Position numbers and translations under genes: made by a program. Under the pieces are notes generated by a model. That model was not told the DNA's origin and did no database searches. It saw only the letters and a list, made by a program, of their open reading frames with translations. Below are positions 10,462 to 22,740 of a stretch of 64,000 bases of DNA, one piece after another (the first letter of the stretch is position 1; every line of letters starts with the position of its first letter). Origin of the DNA: Diphasiastrum complanatum (Eukaryota; Streptophyta; Lycopodiopsida; Lycopodiales; Lycopodiaceae); assembly GCA_029204225.1 (NCBI GenBank), contig CM055110.1, forward strand, positions 43,381,862-43,445,861, in the 5' to 3' direction.

Positions 10462-11938
10462 GTGCACCCCGTTGGAGCCCACCCCCCATATGTGTATAAC
10501 AAAGGGCCCCCCAGCGACACCACAACCCGAGAGCCACCTATCATGCCAAATCCTACTCAGGCCACTTCACCTGCAAGCATTCACATAGTGCCAAATTTTG
10601 GCAAGGTCCCAGAAGAGGTTGATATCCTAGCGGCTAGTGCTCTTTCTCATGCCCACGGCCTCCTCAAGGCTCCATCACCATTGCCTAGCAGAAACAGAGA
10701 AAAAAGGCAAAGAGACAGCCGAGCTCCAAAGCCAACAATTACAACAATAAGTAGATCAATCCAAATGGCCAAGATGCAGCAAGAAATGGATGCCATGAGG
10801 GCCAGTATCAACTCTTACCAGGCCATGGTTCATGTTCTATAACAATCTCAGAAGCACCTCCAAGCACAACTCTAAGCAGAGAAACAGAAGATGGAGCACC
10901 AGGTCAACGTTGCTCCTGGGATGGAGATGGTCATCAGGGCCTGGTAGAAATGTTGGTTGGACCACCAAAAAATTATCGGTTTTTATCTGAAGGTCCCACC
11001 ACTGCCAGACACCTCTCATGTCCCTTGGAAAAATACAATGTCATCATCACCAAATTTCAAATCTGTAAAAAGATGTTGCAAGATTTTGAAGAAAAGCAAT
11101 CTGAATACACTGATCCCTTCATTGATGTAATCGGCAAGCTGGAGCAATAAAATGATGAGCTCGAAAAATAACTCGATGCCCTGTTAAAGTCTAAGAACCT
11201 CCAGCGGTCCCTCAAGGCGAGTCAGCCAACCACCACAACCAAAGGGGGCCAGTCCGAATCAGTCAGCACGTAAGCCTCCACTCGTAGTTGATGCATCATT
11301 TTCAATCGAACAGATGGATGTCCCCCATGGATAATCATTTGGGGCTGCAACTTCATCCGTAGTTCCGTCATGATCAAAGGAGCCAAGCCAAGGCACTACC
11401 ACACTAAGTGTCCGAACCATATTAAAAAAATCACAACCTCTTGAGCAATCAATCCAAGAGTATGAGGCGACATTCCTAGAAGAAGAAATACGAGGTGGCT
11501 ATGTTCTACCGTGCACTACGATCGATATAAAAGGCATCTAGAAACAGATCATCGAGTAGCTGGCACCTCAACCCATTTGGCGCAACGCCCTCTTTAAGGA
11601 TGACAAAAGGATCCTGATGGAGTATTTCTGAATTTCTAGATATTTGCGCGTGGATCCCCGCTGCTTGCCCATCCCTAGATGAGAGGCATGGCGAGAACAG
11701 AAAGACGTCCCAACTCCAGGGGCTGGAACAACCAAGCAAATTTTCAGTATGCCTTGGACCAATTCCACAACAAACACCATCAGTCAGTTGACCCAACGGT
11801 GTGTCAAGTGGAACTCAACTACAAGGAGCTCTCTTTCCTCAGTTCCCTCGAATTCCATTGGGATCACTCCTTTGGTCTTTTGTTTTTTGACCCCAAAAAC
11901 CCTTTCCCCAGTCTAAAATGCCAAGACCAGCTTATGGT
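10462..11938 (+). pseudogene. Decayed gag-like sequence, left half
   Basis: The longest open piece (10462-10842, 126 aa) is Pro-rich at the N-terminus and helical with heptad-like spacing at the C-terminus (QMAKMQQEMDAMRASINSYQ). Stops break the following text (10950-11150, 11679-11938). It has the look of a retroelement capsid region, but no zinc knuckle, protease or recognised capsid motif is visible, so the assignment is an inference from layout and composition. It is interrupted at 11938/17252 by LARD-A with a 5-bp target duplication, so this sequence was there first. Confidence 0.4.
11934..11938. repeat. Target site duplication of LARD-A (left), ATGGT
   Basis: ATGGT directly precedes the TGTG end of the element and is repeated at 17247-17251 directly after its CACA end. 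An exact 5-bp match fits LTR-retrotransposon integration. Confidence 0.9.
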
Positions 11939-12770
11939 TGTGCAAAAAGTACAAAAAGTACCAAGAGTGGATCCTAATCTGATCCTCGAGAGGGATTGGT
12001 TGTCAGATTACTTGATCTATCATTCTACTTGAGATTAAGATCAATCTAGATCAATTCTAGACACAAAATCCTAACAAGAACAATCATTAATTGAAGGTAG
12101 GTGTACTTTCTGGTTTTCCATGTGTGAAACCCTGTCTGAGTATGGACTCCAACCTGAAAATCAAGTACACATTGATACAACCTCAAAACAATCAAAACAA
12201 ATGTAGACAAATGGAGAGAATCACTCAAAATTGCTTCCAAAACCAAGATTGGTGTCTCACACTGAGTATGGCCAAATGTGACTTTATCTATATAATAAGT
12301 GGGGGATCGTGGTACTAATCATCCCTCTGATCCCACATGTGTGAAGGTGCTTTGTCATATGATGATTCATCATGCAAAACTGACACTTGGACAAAACCTT
12401 CTATTTTGAGCACTTTTGGTCCATTTTCCTTCTATATGGAGATCTACTTGAAAATCTTCTAGAAGTCAAAATTTGCCTACTTCAGCTTATTCCACACGTG
12501 TGAGCTGTCCTCTACACATGAGATATGACACCTAACCAAAGGATGTGGCTCATGCAATCAATAGATTGATGCCATGTGTCATTTGTCTAGAGAACTAGTT
12601 TTTGGCCATTTTAGCCACTAGAACTTGAATTAAATCATATGTACAACATATATGATTATGGTACATGACAAGTACACTAGTTTCACACATGGAAACAAGC
12701 TCCACACATGTGTGTTTATCTATATACAAGATTTTTGGCCTCTACCAAGCTTATTTTTGCATTTTTCACA
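11939..12770 (-). repeat. LARD-A 3' LTR (832 bp)
   Basis: Reverse complement of the LARD LTR. It carries the CACATGTGTG and CACACGTGTG-like palindromes typical of the family. It is adjoined on its inner side by ctcctcctcag..., the complement of the purine tract. Against the LARD-B LTRs it shows scattered substitutions only. Confidence 0.9.
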
Positions 12771-12895
12771 TCCTCCTCAGAAATCTAGCTTGATGGAAAA
12801 CATGATGATCTTGAACTTGACTCCATGGACTGAATTGGTCTTTGCTAGCTCAAAAGGTGTGAAGATCAGCCAATGAGCTTGATGTTGATCTGAAA

Positions 12896-14640
12896 TCACC
12901 ATATCCATGATAGTGCTTCTTTGATGTTGACATCTTTGATGAACTTGAGAGCTTTGCACCATCCTAGCACCTCCAAAATTGATTCCTTCCAAATTTCATG
13001 TAGATGCTTGACTTTGAGGCTTGCTCCTTCTTCATGTGCATGCTCCTCCATGAGAAAATAAAGATTTTTTTTTGATTTATTAGGATCACAAAGATCTAAC
13101 GCCATGTTACCATGATCTAGAGAATTAGTCTCATCCAAATTGGCAAGGCTATGCATGCTATAATAACAGTGTTTGCAATATATCTTTATGCTTGTTTACC
13201 ATGCTAATCTCAGATCCAATGAGGCTAAATACTTCATTATGGAGATAAGTGTCTTTAGAAGATGATTCACTCACACTCATATTACAATTTGCCTCAATAC
13301 ACATTTTCAAACTATGAGTGAACAAATCACTTTTGCTCTTGCATGACTCAAGAGCATACATTTGATGAAATAACCATTTGCTTTCTAATTAATTTAAAAT
13401 CAATTTCAATCTTTTAAGAACATCATCTATGTTCTCAAGAGAGACTTCATACTCAACTAGTATGGCTTTACTCCAATTTCGAGATGCAATGATCTTACTA
13501 AAGCAAATTGATTTATCAAATGACATAAGAGAAGTAAGTATGAGATGTATACCACATGAGATATGCTCCTCTTTCCCTTGAAATGTGAGCCACATGGATT
13601 CAACCATATTTCTTGAGTTTATTTTTGGAATCACAATTTGAGAAGGTCTCTCCTCCTCAATCCTTGGCACACTTGAATCTTGAGAAGGATTCTCCTCCTC
13701 AATCCTTGGCACATTTGAACCTTGAGATGACTCCTTAAGGTCCTCTTCATGGTGCTCCTTTTTGATGGAAATCCGAGACCTCCATGTCTCATAATGATCA
13801 CAACAAGTATGACCATTCAATATGCATTTCCTATGATTATCAAGATTACTTATGCTAGAAACATAAGTCCAAAAATCACCACAACTTGGCATGATTTTTT
13901 GAATATTGAAATCAAAAGGTATTTCCATCTCAATAAGGCTAACTACTTGCTTATGAATATAAGTGTCCACTTTGGATGCTTCACTTATTCTCATAAGAAT
14001 TTTACAACTTGCCTTTAAGATTGAAAACTTACAATTTTCATCTTTATGAATGAACACATCATTCATGATCTTATTGAAACCAAAAGATCCTACATTATGA
14101 AGACATTTCCATTTCCTTGACTTCATAACTAATGTAAGCTTACAAGGAAAACATATTTTGCTATCTTTGAAGGAAGGCATCACACTCAACTAGTATTGCC
14201 TTAATCCACCTTTGAGATACAAAATCTCTTCAAAGCAAAATGGTTCTTCATAAGTTGACATGAGAGCATAAATGAAACTATTTTCAATTTGTGATTGCTC
14301 CTTATTCTTGATTGAATTCTCTTGGATAATAACAAAAATAAATTCCAAGGACATAAAATAAATCCAAGTTACTATCATAAAAGTGACATCTATCTTTGCA
14401 TCTTGAACCAAACAATGCACTTCCAAATGAAAAATTTCAAAAGATTTGACATGTGTTGTGATGGACTCTTGAAGCAAGTCCTTGTGAGACTCCAAGCCTC
14501 ATTCACCTTTTCACAAAGGAAACACATTTCCTTGGACTTGTCCTTCTTGTATTTGCATTTTGAATTTGAAGCTCCATCCTTCACCTCGGCCCCCTTGCTT
14601 TGGTTCTCCTTGGATGGATTGGTCTTCTTTTTGTAGCATC
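12896..14640 (-). pseudogene. LARD-A ORF: unrecognised Cys/His-rich duplicated protein, broken
   Basis: Reading leftward, the pieces 14640-14190, 14189-13389, 13361-13158 and 13156-12896 give nearly the whole protein found in LARD-B. The stretch MPSCGDFWTYVSSISNLDNH followed by RKC, then CDH, is a possible zinc-binding cluster and is intact here, whereas LARD-B has a 1-nt insertion at that point. Lesions specific to this copy include a Gln-to-stop change near 13389 and frameshifts near 14190 and 13157. Different lesions in the two copies imply an intact parent. No known retroviral domain is present. Confidence 0.7.
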
Positions 14641-16376
14641 ATGAGAAAAAATATCCTCCCTTGCCACAAAGGTTGCACTCAGGATCCTTTCTTTCCTTCA
14701 ATAGGATGCCACCTATTGATACCATGTGAATGAAAGCCTGTGATATGATTCTACGAATGTAATTTGTGACTTTCAAGAGACTAGATTTGAACATCTTCAA
14801 CAATCTAGAAGGACCTACAAAAGATTTAGCTCACAAACCTAAGAATCAATCTTCACAATAATGACTAGTCACTTGGAAACTTTGCTTTGATCACTAAGAC
14901 AAAAGCACACAATCTTTGAATCAAATCACTAAAGAAATCAGTTCCAATCTCCTATTGGACTCATCAAATACCAATGACTCTTCCTTTTGAAAGTTGAAAT
15001 GGATATGAAAAAGATTTGACACCTAGATTTTCCTTTTCACTTGACTAGTTCTCTCAACACTTGAGATTCTTGAACAAAAGATGGGTTTTGTTTCAAATAC
15101 ATGAAAATCAAACTTAATCACTTCTTTTGGACTCACTCTTGACCCAAATAATCTCACACTTGAGATCTAGAATGAATTTGATTTGATTTGACAACAAACT
15201 ATACCACCAATATTTCACAAAGCTTAAAAAATTAGACAACTAGAGATTCACAAAGATCTCAACCATGCATGAATACTCAAATATGGACTCCTCCTCATTC
15301 TAGACATCCAATGGGATCTCAAATTGACCCTCACACTCTCACAAAGAAAGTTGAATAGAACTAATTTGAGTTTCATACATACTATGTCAATTTTTGCTCA
15401 ATAAATTGATTCACCTCCATTGGATTCCACCAATTACTCTACCTTTTGAGACTTGGAATGAAATTCAAAATCGAAAGTTGTGATTTTTCTCACTAAGATA
15501 TTGTCCTTCAAAGAGCTAATGCCACTTAGAAAGATTTGATCACCTAGGAGAATACAAATTCTCCACCAATAACAACACCAAATGAGCTTCTAGATCTTGC
15601 CTTCTACAAAGGAACTCTTAGAAAATTGGATCTCTCTCTACACATTTGCCATAGACACCTTAATGACTCTTTTCAAACCTCACAAACACTCAAAAAAATT
15701 GAGTAGGATTGAATAATGTGACTTGGATCTCAATCTCTTTTCTAGAACTCTCAATTGAAGCCAATCTATGTGAAATTCTACAAAAGATTTGCACAGACTA
15801 TATGCACTAGAAACTCTCAAAGGTTTCACTTGGAGGACAGATCCAAGGATGTTTTCTAGCAAATTGATGCTTCTAAACTTGACCCTATCACTCTTGAACA
15901 AATCTAGAGTGATGGTACAATGGATTTCAACCTCTCACCTTGCATATCAATCCTTAATCTATGATTTTCAGCAAAATCTCTCTCAACTTCAACATGCACT
16001 CAAAAAATCAGAGATAATCAATAATGCACCTAATTCAAGATTTAAATTTAATTTCTTGGCTGATCTAATCCAAGAACTAATCAAGGGATTAGATTCTCTA
16101 TAGAAAATGCTTGATTTTGCACCAAAAATCACTCAAATTGGGTATGTGAGTCAAACTCTACAAATTTTTGAAATTTCTAAGTCAAAACCGGAGCTGTACG
16201 GCCTCACACGTGTGAAAGGGGTTCCTACAGCCCACAACAAGAACTGGACCAAAAATTTTGAGGATAGCTATCAAATCCAATTCACTACACAAAATTTGAC
16301 TAGTTTCCAAAAAACTGCTAATTTTGGTTTTGATTTGGACTAACCCTATCAATTTCAACAAAACCTCTTGTACTAG

Positions 16377-16388
16377 GCTCTGATACCA
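16377..16388 (-). promoter_or_regulatory. LARD-A primer-binding site
   Basis: The minus strand reads TGGTATCAGAGC immediately inside the 5' LTR, complementary to the 3' end of initiator methionyl-tRNA. This is the usual Copia primer. Confidence 0.92.
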
Positions 16389-17246
16389 TGTGCAAAAAGT
16401 ACAAAAAGGACCAAGAGTGGATTCTAATCCGATCCTCAAGAGGGATTGGTTGTCAGATTACTTGATCTATCAATCTACTTGAGATTAAGATCAATCTAGA
16501 TCAATTCTAGACACAAAATCCTAACAAGAACAATCATTCTAGACACAAAATCCTAACAAGAACAATCATTAATTGAAGGTAGGTGTACTTTCTGGTTTCC
16601 CACGTGTGAAACCCTGTCTGAGTACGGACTCCAACCTGAAAATCAAGTACACATTGATACAACCTCAAAACAATCAAAACAAATGTAGACAAATGGAGAG
16701 AATCACTCAAAATTGCTTCCAAAACCAAGATTGGTGTCTCACATTGATTATGGCCAAATGTGGCTCTATATATACAATAAGTGAGAGCTCATGGTACTGA
16801 TCATCCCTCTGATCCCACATGTGTGAAGGTGCTTTGTCATATGATGATTCATCATGCACAATTGACACTTGCTTCTATTTTGAGCACTTTTGGTCCATTT
16901 TCCTTCTATATGGAGATCTACTTGGAAATTTTCTAGAAGTCAAAATTTGCCTACTTCAGCTTATTCCACACGTGTGAGCTGTCCTCTACACACGGGATAT
17001 GACACCTAACCAAAGGATGTGGCTCATGCAATCAATAGATTGATGCCATGTGTCATTTGTCTAGAAAAAACTAGTTTTTAGCCTTTTTAGCCACTAGAAC
17101 TTGAATTAAATCATATGTACAACATATATGATTATGGTACATGACAAGTACACTAGTTTCACACATGGGAACGGGCTCCACACATGTGTGTTTATCTATA
17201 GACAAGATTTTTGGCCTCTACCAAGATTATTTTTGCATTTTTCACA
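16389..17246 (-). repeat. LARD-A 5' LTR (858 bp)
   Basis: Same family as 11939-12770. It contains a private tandem duplication of about 35 bp near 16502-16571 (attctagacacaaaatccta twice), which is absent from the other three LTRs and arose after insertion or during the last reverse transcription. Its outer end is ttttgcatttttcaca followed by ATGGT. Confidence 0.9.
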
Positions 17247-17251
17247 ATGGT

Positions 17252-17600
17252 GGCAAGACTCTACTATCACGCAATGATGGCATCCTAGCATGCATCGCGC
17301 GTGGAAGAGTGGTAGCACACCCAATGGTTGCCTCGTAGCTCACATTTGTTTGGGCCGCTTAAAGATAATACAACTCTACGAGCCTAAGCTATGGAAGGTT
17401 ACAGAAAGCTCATCTAAGAAATTCGAAAGAAAAACGAAGCGTTGGATGCCAAACAACAAGAAGTGCTCTTTAAATGACTTGCCATGGGACTGGCAACCAA
17501 GTAGCAGGGGGGGTGTGGGGGCTGGAATACAAGGCCTAAGGGACATTTCAATGGAGCCCGGGAGAACTAAGAGAAGAAGCACCTTGTAGGGAACAAGCCT
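17252..17600 (+). pseudogene. Continuation of the decayed sequence split by LARD-A
   Basis: The text resumes after the ATGGT duplication. The open piece 17290-17589 reads LYEPKLWKVTESSSKKFERK and further basic text ending before 17590. It matches no family I recognise. It should join to 11938 in the pre-insertion sequence. Confidence 0.35.
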
Positions 17601-19303
17601 ATATATATAATAATTTGTGTAATTAATGTCCCAAGTATGGCATTTTGCGCGTATAAGCCCATCTTGAAGAGCCCGCTAGTAGTTAGTTGTGTTAGGCCCC
17701 AGTTTTTGGCATCCTACGAGTGTAAGTCCAACTTGTGGTGCCATTAGTCACTAGGAGGCAAGAAAACAATTTTGGTAAGTCTTAAGGTTGAAACTTAGAC
17801 TTAAAAAAAAGTATGTGAAAGTCAAAGTCAAGCTTCCCAAGAAGGAACTTACATTGTATTTTGAGACTTAATGTCTTGTCCCATAAGCAAATGTGGAAAG
17901 TAAACGCACAAGCTTCTATAAAAAAAAGCCCATTGTATGTAATTTTCATCCTTAATGCAAGAGAGCTAAGTGATGCTATTTGGATCCATACGTGCTAAAT
18001 GTGGTGTTTGGCTATTATTGGTTTAACTTTGTGTGTGTCATGCATTTATTTCTGAGTTTTGCTATCTTAGCCCCTTTTCAGCATGTATGCCTACTGATCT
18101 TGGAGTGCTTCTAATTTAGTTAAGCTCGTAGAGAGAGAGTAGGAGGGCATGGAGTCCTTGTTTAAGGAGAGGGAAAAGAGAGAGTGTGTGTGGATGTGAG
18201 TGTGTGAGAGAGAAAGGAAAGAGAGGGGCAGAGTTAATGTTAGTTATTTTGGGTTTGCTTATGGTTTATTGCAATCTTTCATGTAAGTAGAAGTAGTTGT
18301 TACTTTCATTTGTTGTGCTTGCATCTCCAAGGCTCCTAGGATGAAGCCCTACTTCCCATGCTACAAACAACTTGGAAGAAGGTGTATGAACCCTCCTCTT
18401 CTTGCCAACAGTCTAACCTTAAGCTTTGGCTTCACAATGAATCTCATATTGCATAGATGTCAAGCATCTGAGAGGTCAAATAACATAATCAACCCACAAA
18501 TGGCTAAGTCATATAGTTTATAGCCCCACATACATATAATTATTCTTCAAGCGATAGCCCATGATATAGGCTCTACCTCCCGACATACTTTCTACCTCCC
18601 AACAGACGCACCAATGTTAGGGGGTTTTTGGACGGGGGTTGGTCTCACCAAAAAGCCCTAAAAGGGGAAGGGCCCACACTACCCGTATGGAAGGGACTAA
18701 GGAAAACTACTTTCCAAGCTTCTAGAAGTATGGTTGGAGGAGAGTAGGTTATGCTCCTATCAACTTGGTTTAGACAATCGGTGTCATTTCTATCATCCCA
18801 GAATGGTGTTGTACCCTAGAACATGTGAAGATGAGTTGTTTCTAAGTACTATTCATAGTGTTGTATTGTAATCGCTACTCCAATTGCTTACTACATAACC
18901 CTTGGCAAGCCTCGATGTTCTATCTCCCATATAATACAAGACCTGTTATTTCTTAGTTGGTACTAATACCACTAGACATGCTATTTTCAATAGGCTAGAA
19001 ACACTGATAGGCTGGCCTTGTTATGTCTAGAGATATGGTCACACTAACTCTAGAGTACAGATAGGCCTATGTGTTTCATCCGTTAATATGCCATCATGCT
19101 AGCCCTAATTAGTATGGTACTAGTCATTGCGTTTTCATGGAATAATTCTGCTAGTCCGAACTAGCATGAGTCTTTTACAATTTGAATGATTTCAACACTA
19201 GATACTATAGTCGACTTCCGAGATAGTCTCTACCCCCAAAAACCCACAATACCCCCTTTTTAGTGATTAATTTCTAGGTTTTGCTAGGGCCACTAGGTAG
19301 TAA
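17600..19303. other. Intergenic stretch without a recognisable gene
   Basis: Only short non-conserved ORFs occur. A GA-rich tract lies at about 18128-18225. A phrase at 18600-18680 (ttagggggtttttggacggg) has no partner in the window. I see no RNA gene. Confidence 0.4.
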
Positions 19304-19622
19304 TGTGAAGAATTTAATATCATTAAGATCCAAAATCACGCCTTGATCTTTGGTTAAGAAGACAACACAATTTACACCATTTGCAATGTAGGAAATCAAC
19401 ATATACTTGATGAAAGAGATGTAAACTCAAAGATACTGATCAAACATCAAACATATGACAAAATGAAGTTGCTTTTCATACAATAACAATATTCTACTGT
19501 ATTTCCCAAATGTGGATCCAAAAATAGCAAAATATTAGCATTCTACACACAAGATTGCAAGATATCATCAAGTTAGTGCACCAATGGATAGATGAACCCA
19601 AGAGAACTCATGTATAAGCATG

Positions 19623-19712
<90 letters not shown>

Positions 19713-20020
19713 CATCTCTTCCCACGAGTTTACATCCTTCTATAGTAGATCCATGCCTCATTAATGAATCTTGGTTTCCCTCCATAACAAAAACCCTATC
19801 AACTATATGACTAGATTGAATGCATCTAAATTCTAATTTGAATGTGTCCAAACTTGACCTCCTAACTTTCCCACACTTTTCAGAAGTGTTAATTCAAATG
19901 AACTTTGACTAAAATAACTTTCATAAAGTTTATCTCTAAGTCTAAAATGCATATTGGCCTAATATTGACAATTGACCAAAATATTACTAAACTTGACTAA
20001 ACTACTTGAAATCTTTCACA
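19304..20020 (-). mobile_element. 3' LTR of module-M Copia copy 2, with GA expansion
   Basis: On the plus strand it starts TGTGAAGAATTTAATATC and ends gaaatctttcaca, followed by ctccctcttcagc, the complement of the polypurine tract. It aligns with the 650-bp LTRs of the family but is 717 bp long because of an 82-bp GA run. It is more diverged than the other three LTRs and therefore older. Confidence 0.8.
19627..19708. repeat. (GA)41 microsatellite inside an LTR
   Basis: 82 bp of uninterrupted GA repeat. In the sister LTR at 49.3 kb the same position holds only the short purine text gagatagagaagagagaag, so the run expanded in this copy. The long Glu/Arg or Ser/Leu ORFs across it are artefacts of the repeat. 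Confidence 0.95.
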
Positions 20021-20032
20021 CTCCCTCTTCAG

Positions 20033-20650
20033 CTAGATTTGGCATAGTTTTAACCATAGTACTTTGATCCAACTTTAGAATGATCTCCATCCTAAGTATA
20101 GATATCCTTTCTAGTGTTCTAAAGTAGCTTCCATAATTGATATAGAGAACAGTGTCCACTTTGGATGCTTCACTATTTCTTACATCAATTTTTGCATGTC
20201 AAGATGTGACTAGAACATGAAGAACCAAATATAATGTAAATCAAACATTTCCTCCATGTTTCAAACTTTGAATCTCTGGAAAATTACAGCAACCAAACAA
20301 TAAATGTGAGTAATGACCATTTGCTTGCTTGTCTCCTCCAACTTTGTCCTTTCTTGATATGTCTCCCCATAAAACTCTTTGAATGAGCCTCCATTGCCAT
20401 CTTGCCACAAGCTACCATCAACACTTGATGACTTGGCCATGAATGAGTGACATAATGAACCTCCATTAGTTTCATTTCCATCAGCAAAATCAGCCAAGAA
20501 TGCTAGTACAACTCCAGCATCAAAATGATGCAAATCAATGTAGGTAGTTTTGCCATATCTTGACAGCTTGCAAACATCCACATGAAATTGCTCAAACATG
20601 AGATAGAAGAAGTAAAGTAAACTTGAACAACACTTACTTGCTGTTATTTT
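20033..20650 (-). pseudogene. Module M remnant of Copia copy 2
   Basis: The minus strand reads FYLMFEQFHVDVCKLSRYGK, then GGSLCHSFMAKSSSVDG, SLWQDGNGGSFKEFYGE and THIYCLVAVIF. This is the same module text as 8240-8780. The RNase H that should lie between module and LTR is missing, so the copy carries an internal deletion. Its right end is cut by a different Copia fragment on the plus strand. Confidence 0.7.
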
Positions 20651-20654
20651 GACC

Positions 20655-21725
20655 TTACTTGAGTCTTCATGCACCTACTTATGCATGCAGATGCATAAGA
20701 GTATCTATGGTCTGAAGCAGTCAATACGACAATGGTATAAGAAGAAAGATAAGCCTTGAAATTCTTAGGATTCAAGCCACAATAGCTGATTCCAATGTTT
20801 ATGTAAGAATTATAGATGGGAAGATCATCATTGTAGCTGTATATATGGATGACACATTGATACTCTACAAAAGTGAAGAGCTTATTGCTTAGGTGAAGTA
20901 TGACATCTCGAAACATTTCAAGATTGCAGACCTGGGAGAAGCCAGATGTTATCTTGGCTTATAGATTGACAGGGACTATGAGGGAGGTAAATTGTACCTT
21001 CATAAGTCCAGATATACCTAGAAAATCCTAGAAGATTTCGAGATGCTAAGTTGCAAAGGAGCAAATACTCCCATGCTTGCAAGAACAGTCCTGACGAATG
21101 AAGACTGTTCGAAGACTGAAGAAGCAAGAGAATTGATGCAGCTTACACCATACATGAAGCTAATTGGATTGCTGATGTACCTTGTAGATAACACATGTCT
21201 TGACATTGCTTATGTCATGCTCAAGATGATCCAATTCTGTACGAATCCTCAACTCATTAGAAGGTTGCAAAAGGAATTTTGCAATACCTTCAATTAACGA
21301 AGGATTTTGGTTTGTGTTATTCTCGTGATGCAGGGTTCTAGATGCTTTCCTACAGTGATGCTAGTTGGGCATCTCTCAAGGATGACTACAAAAGTGTCTC
21401 AAGAGGATGCACCATCGCATCAGGAGCAACAATTCTCCGGGTCAGCAAGAAACAGACCATTGTGGCTCAGTCATCCTGCAAAGCAAAGTACGTTGCAACA
21501 GCAAAGATGGCTAATGAAATCATTTGGCTCAAACAGTTCCTTGACGAATTGTGCAAAACAAGGAGTGAGCCTCTGATTTTGCAGATGGACAATACATCTG
21601 CAATACATCGGACAAAGGATTCTGTGTTTCACTCAAGGACTAAACACATCGCAATCAAGTATCACTTGATAAGGGATCTAGAAACAGAGGAGCAGTCTTG
21701 GAGTCATCAAACTACCACGCTTTGA
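20655..21725 (+). pseudogene. Copia pol fragment of another family: RT 3' part and RNase H
   Basis: Peptides in order: SIYGLKQSIRQWYK (20697), ISKHFKIADLGEARCYLGL (20910), then the RT-RNase H connection (21043-21297) and RNase H with SYSDASWASLKDDYKSVSRG, SCKAKYVA, LQMDNTSAIH and HSRTKHIAIKYHLIRD (21342-21700). Several stops and shifts are present (20893, 20959, 21018, 21298). The middle Glu of the SSxEAEY motif is lost (SCKAKY), so the RNase H would be inactive. It lies head to head with the minus-strand Copia copy 2. Confidence 0.8.
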
Positions 21726-21732
21726 GAGGGAG

Positions 21733-22740
21733 CTGAAGAAGCAAAATGTTTTTATTTCCAAAGCTTTGCTAGCTTTTAGCCCTCAGTTTGACAAAAAGAC
21801 ACGAAGCGAAAATGTTTGCGAACATCCTGACGAAAAGACACGAAGCGAAAATGTTCGCGAAAGGAAAGTGTTCGTGATACAATAGGAGAAAGTCAGACAA
21901 TGTGAAAGTCAAATGACTCGAAGGGACACAACAATCTTCGCAACACCTTTTTGACCTTCACGCTCCAAAGGATCAGGAAGATCATGCAAGTACCATGAAA
22001 TACAAAAATCCTGATCTGATATGATGACGTCAGCGAAAGAGCGTTAGGACGTGCCTAATCCACCTCTCGTGTAATCCATGATTAGTTATAGACTATTTAG
22101 TCTATCTATTTAAAAATGCTACTCTGAATGTATGCAATTACTAGATGTATAAGATACATACAGTAGCAGATAGAAAAATACAAAATAGAAGTCCACCTGT
22201 GCATGAGACAATTTTGTAAGCAAGATCTACAAAGATCCAAGAAGTTCGCTAGTAAGCAAGACTCGTGAGAGGACACTATTTTCTCTCACGCCAATGCGCT
22301 GTGTGGATCTGTCATACAACGCTTGAAATCAAGAGGATCAATAGATGATACTGTAGCTATTATGCACATATTACTCTTATCTTTGTCTGAGCTGGAATGA
22401 ATTATTGTCTGCTATCGCTTGTGTATCTCATTCACTTGTTTTATGAATTCCATACACTGGTTCAGTTTTGTTGAATGTTGTATTGATCCATAACGTAGAT
22501 CAGCAGAATTTGTCTACTTTCTGGAGGATTGTAGGAATGATATAGCAGGCAGTGACCAACAATCATATCTGAAATCCATCCAAATTCATTTCATTTGCGA
22601 TTAATTTGATTTTGTTTCAGCAATGTCAATATCAGTGCTCGTTCAAGTTTCGCTTCGCTTTGTAGTTTCGCTTCGTTTCATTTCGTTTTTTTTTTTCATT
22701 TTGATTGATATTTGCAATTTGCGATCACCGATTTCACATC
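21733..22740 (+). mobile_element. Probable 3' LTR of the preceding Copia fragment
   Basis: A purine tract (tttgagagggagctg) precedes it and non-coding, LTR-like text follows. Family X copy A resumes at about 22741. The inner part has repeats of tcgcttcg. No partner LTR is in the window, so both ends are inferred from the neighbours only. Confidence 0.45.

Larger units (their letters stand above)
11939..17246 (-). mobile_element. LARD-A: complete non-autonomous LTR retrotransposon
   Basis: 5308 bp on the minus strand. It has two LTRs (11939-12770 and 16389-17246) with TGTG...CACA ends, a tRNA-iMet primer-binding site and a purine tract, flanked by the ATGGT duplication. The internal region encodes no gag, protease, integrase or reverse transcriptase, only the unrecognised Cys/His-rich ORF described separately. 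It must have moved using enzymes of another element; the iMet primer site suggests a Copia helper. A second copy, LARD-B, lies at 37326-42550 on the plus strand. Confidence 0.9.

Noticed and set aside
10462-11938. Endogenous pararetrovirus
   Set aside because: No movement protein, zinc finger, protease or RT motif; only a gag-like helical segment.
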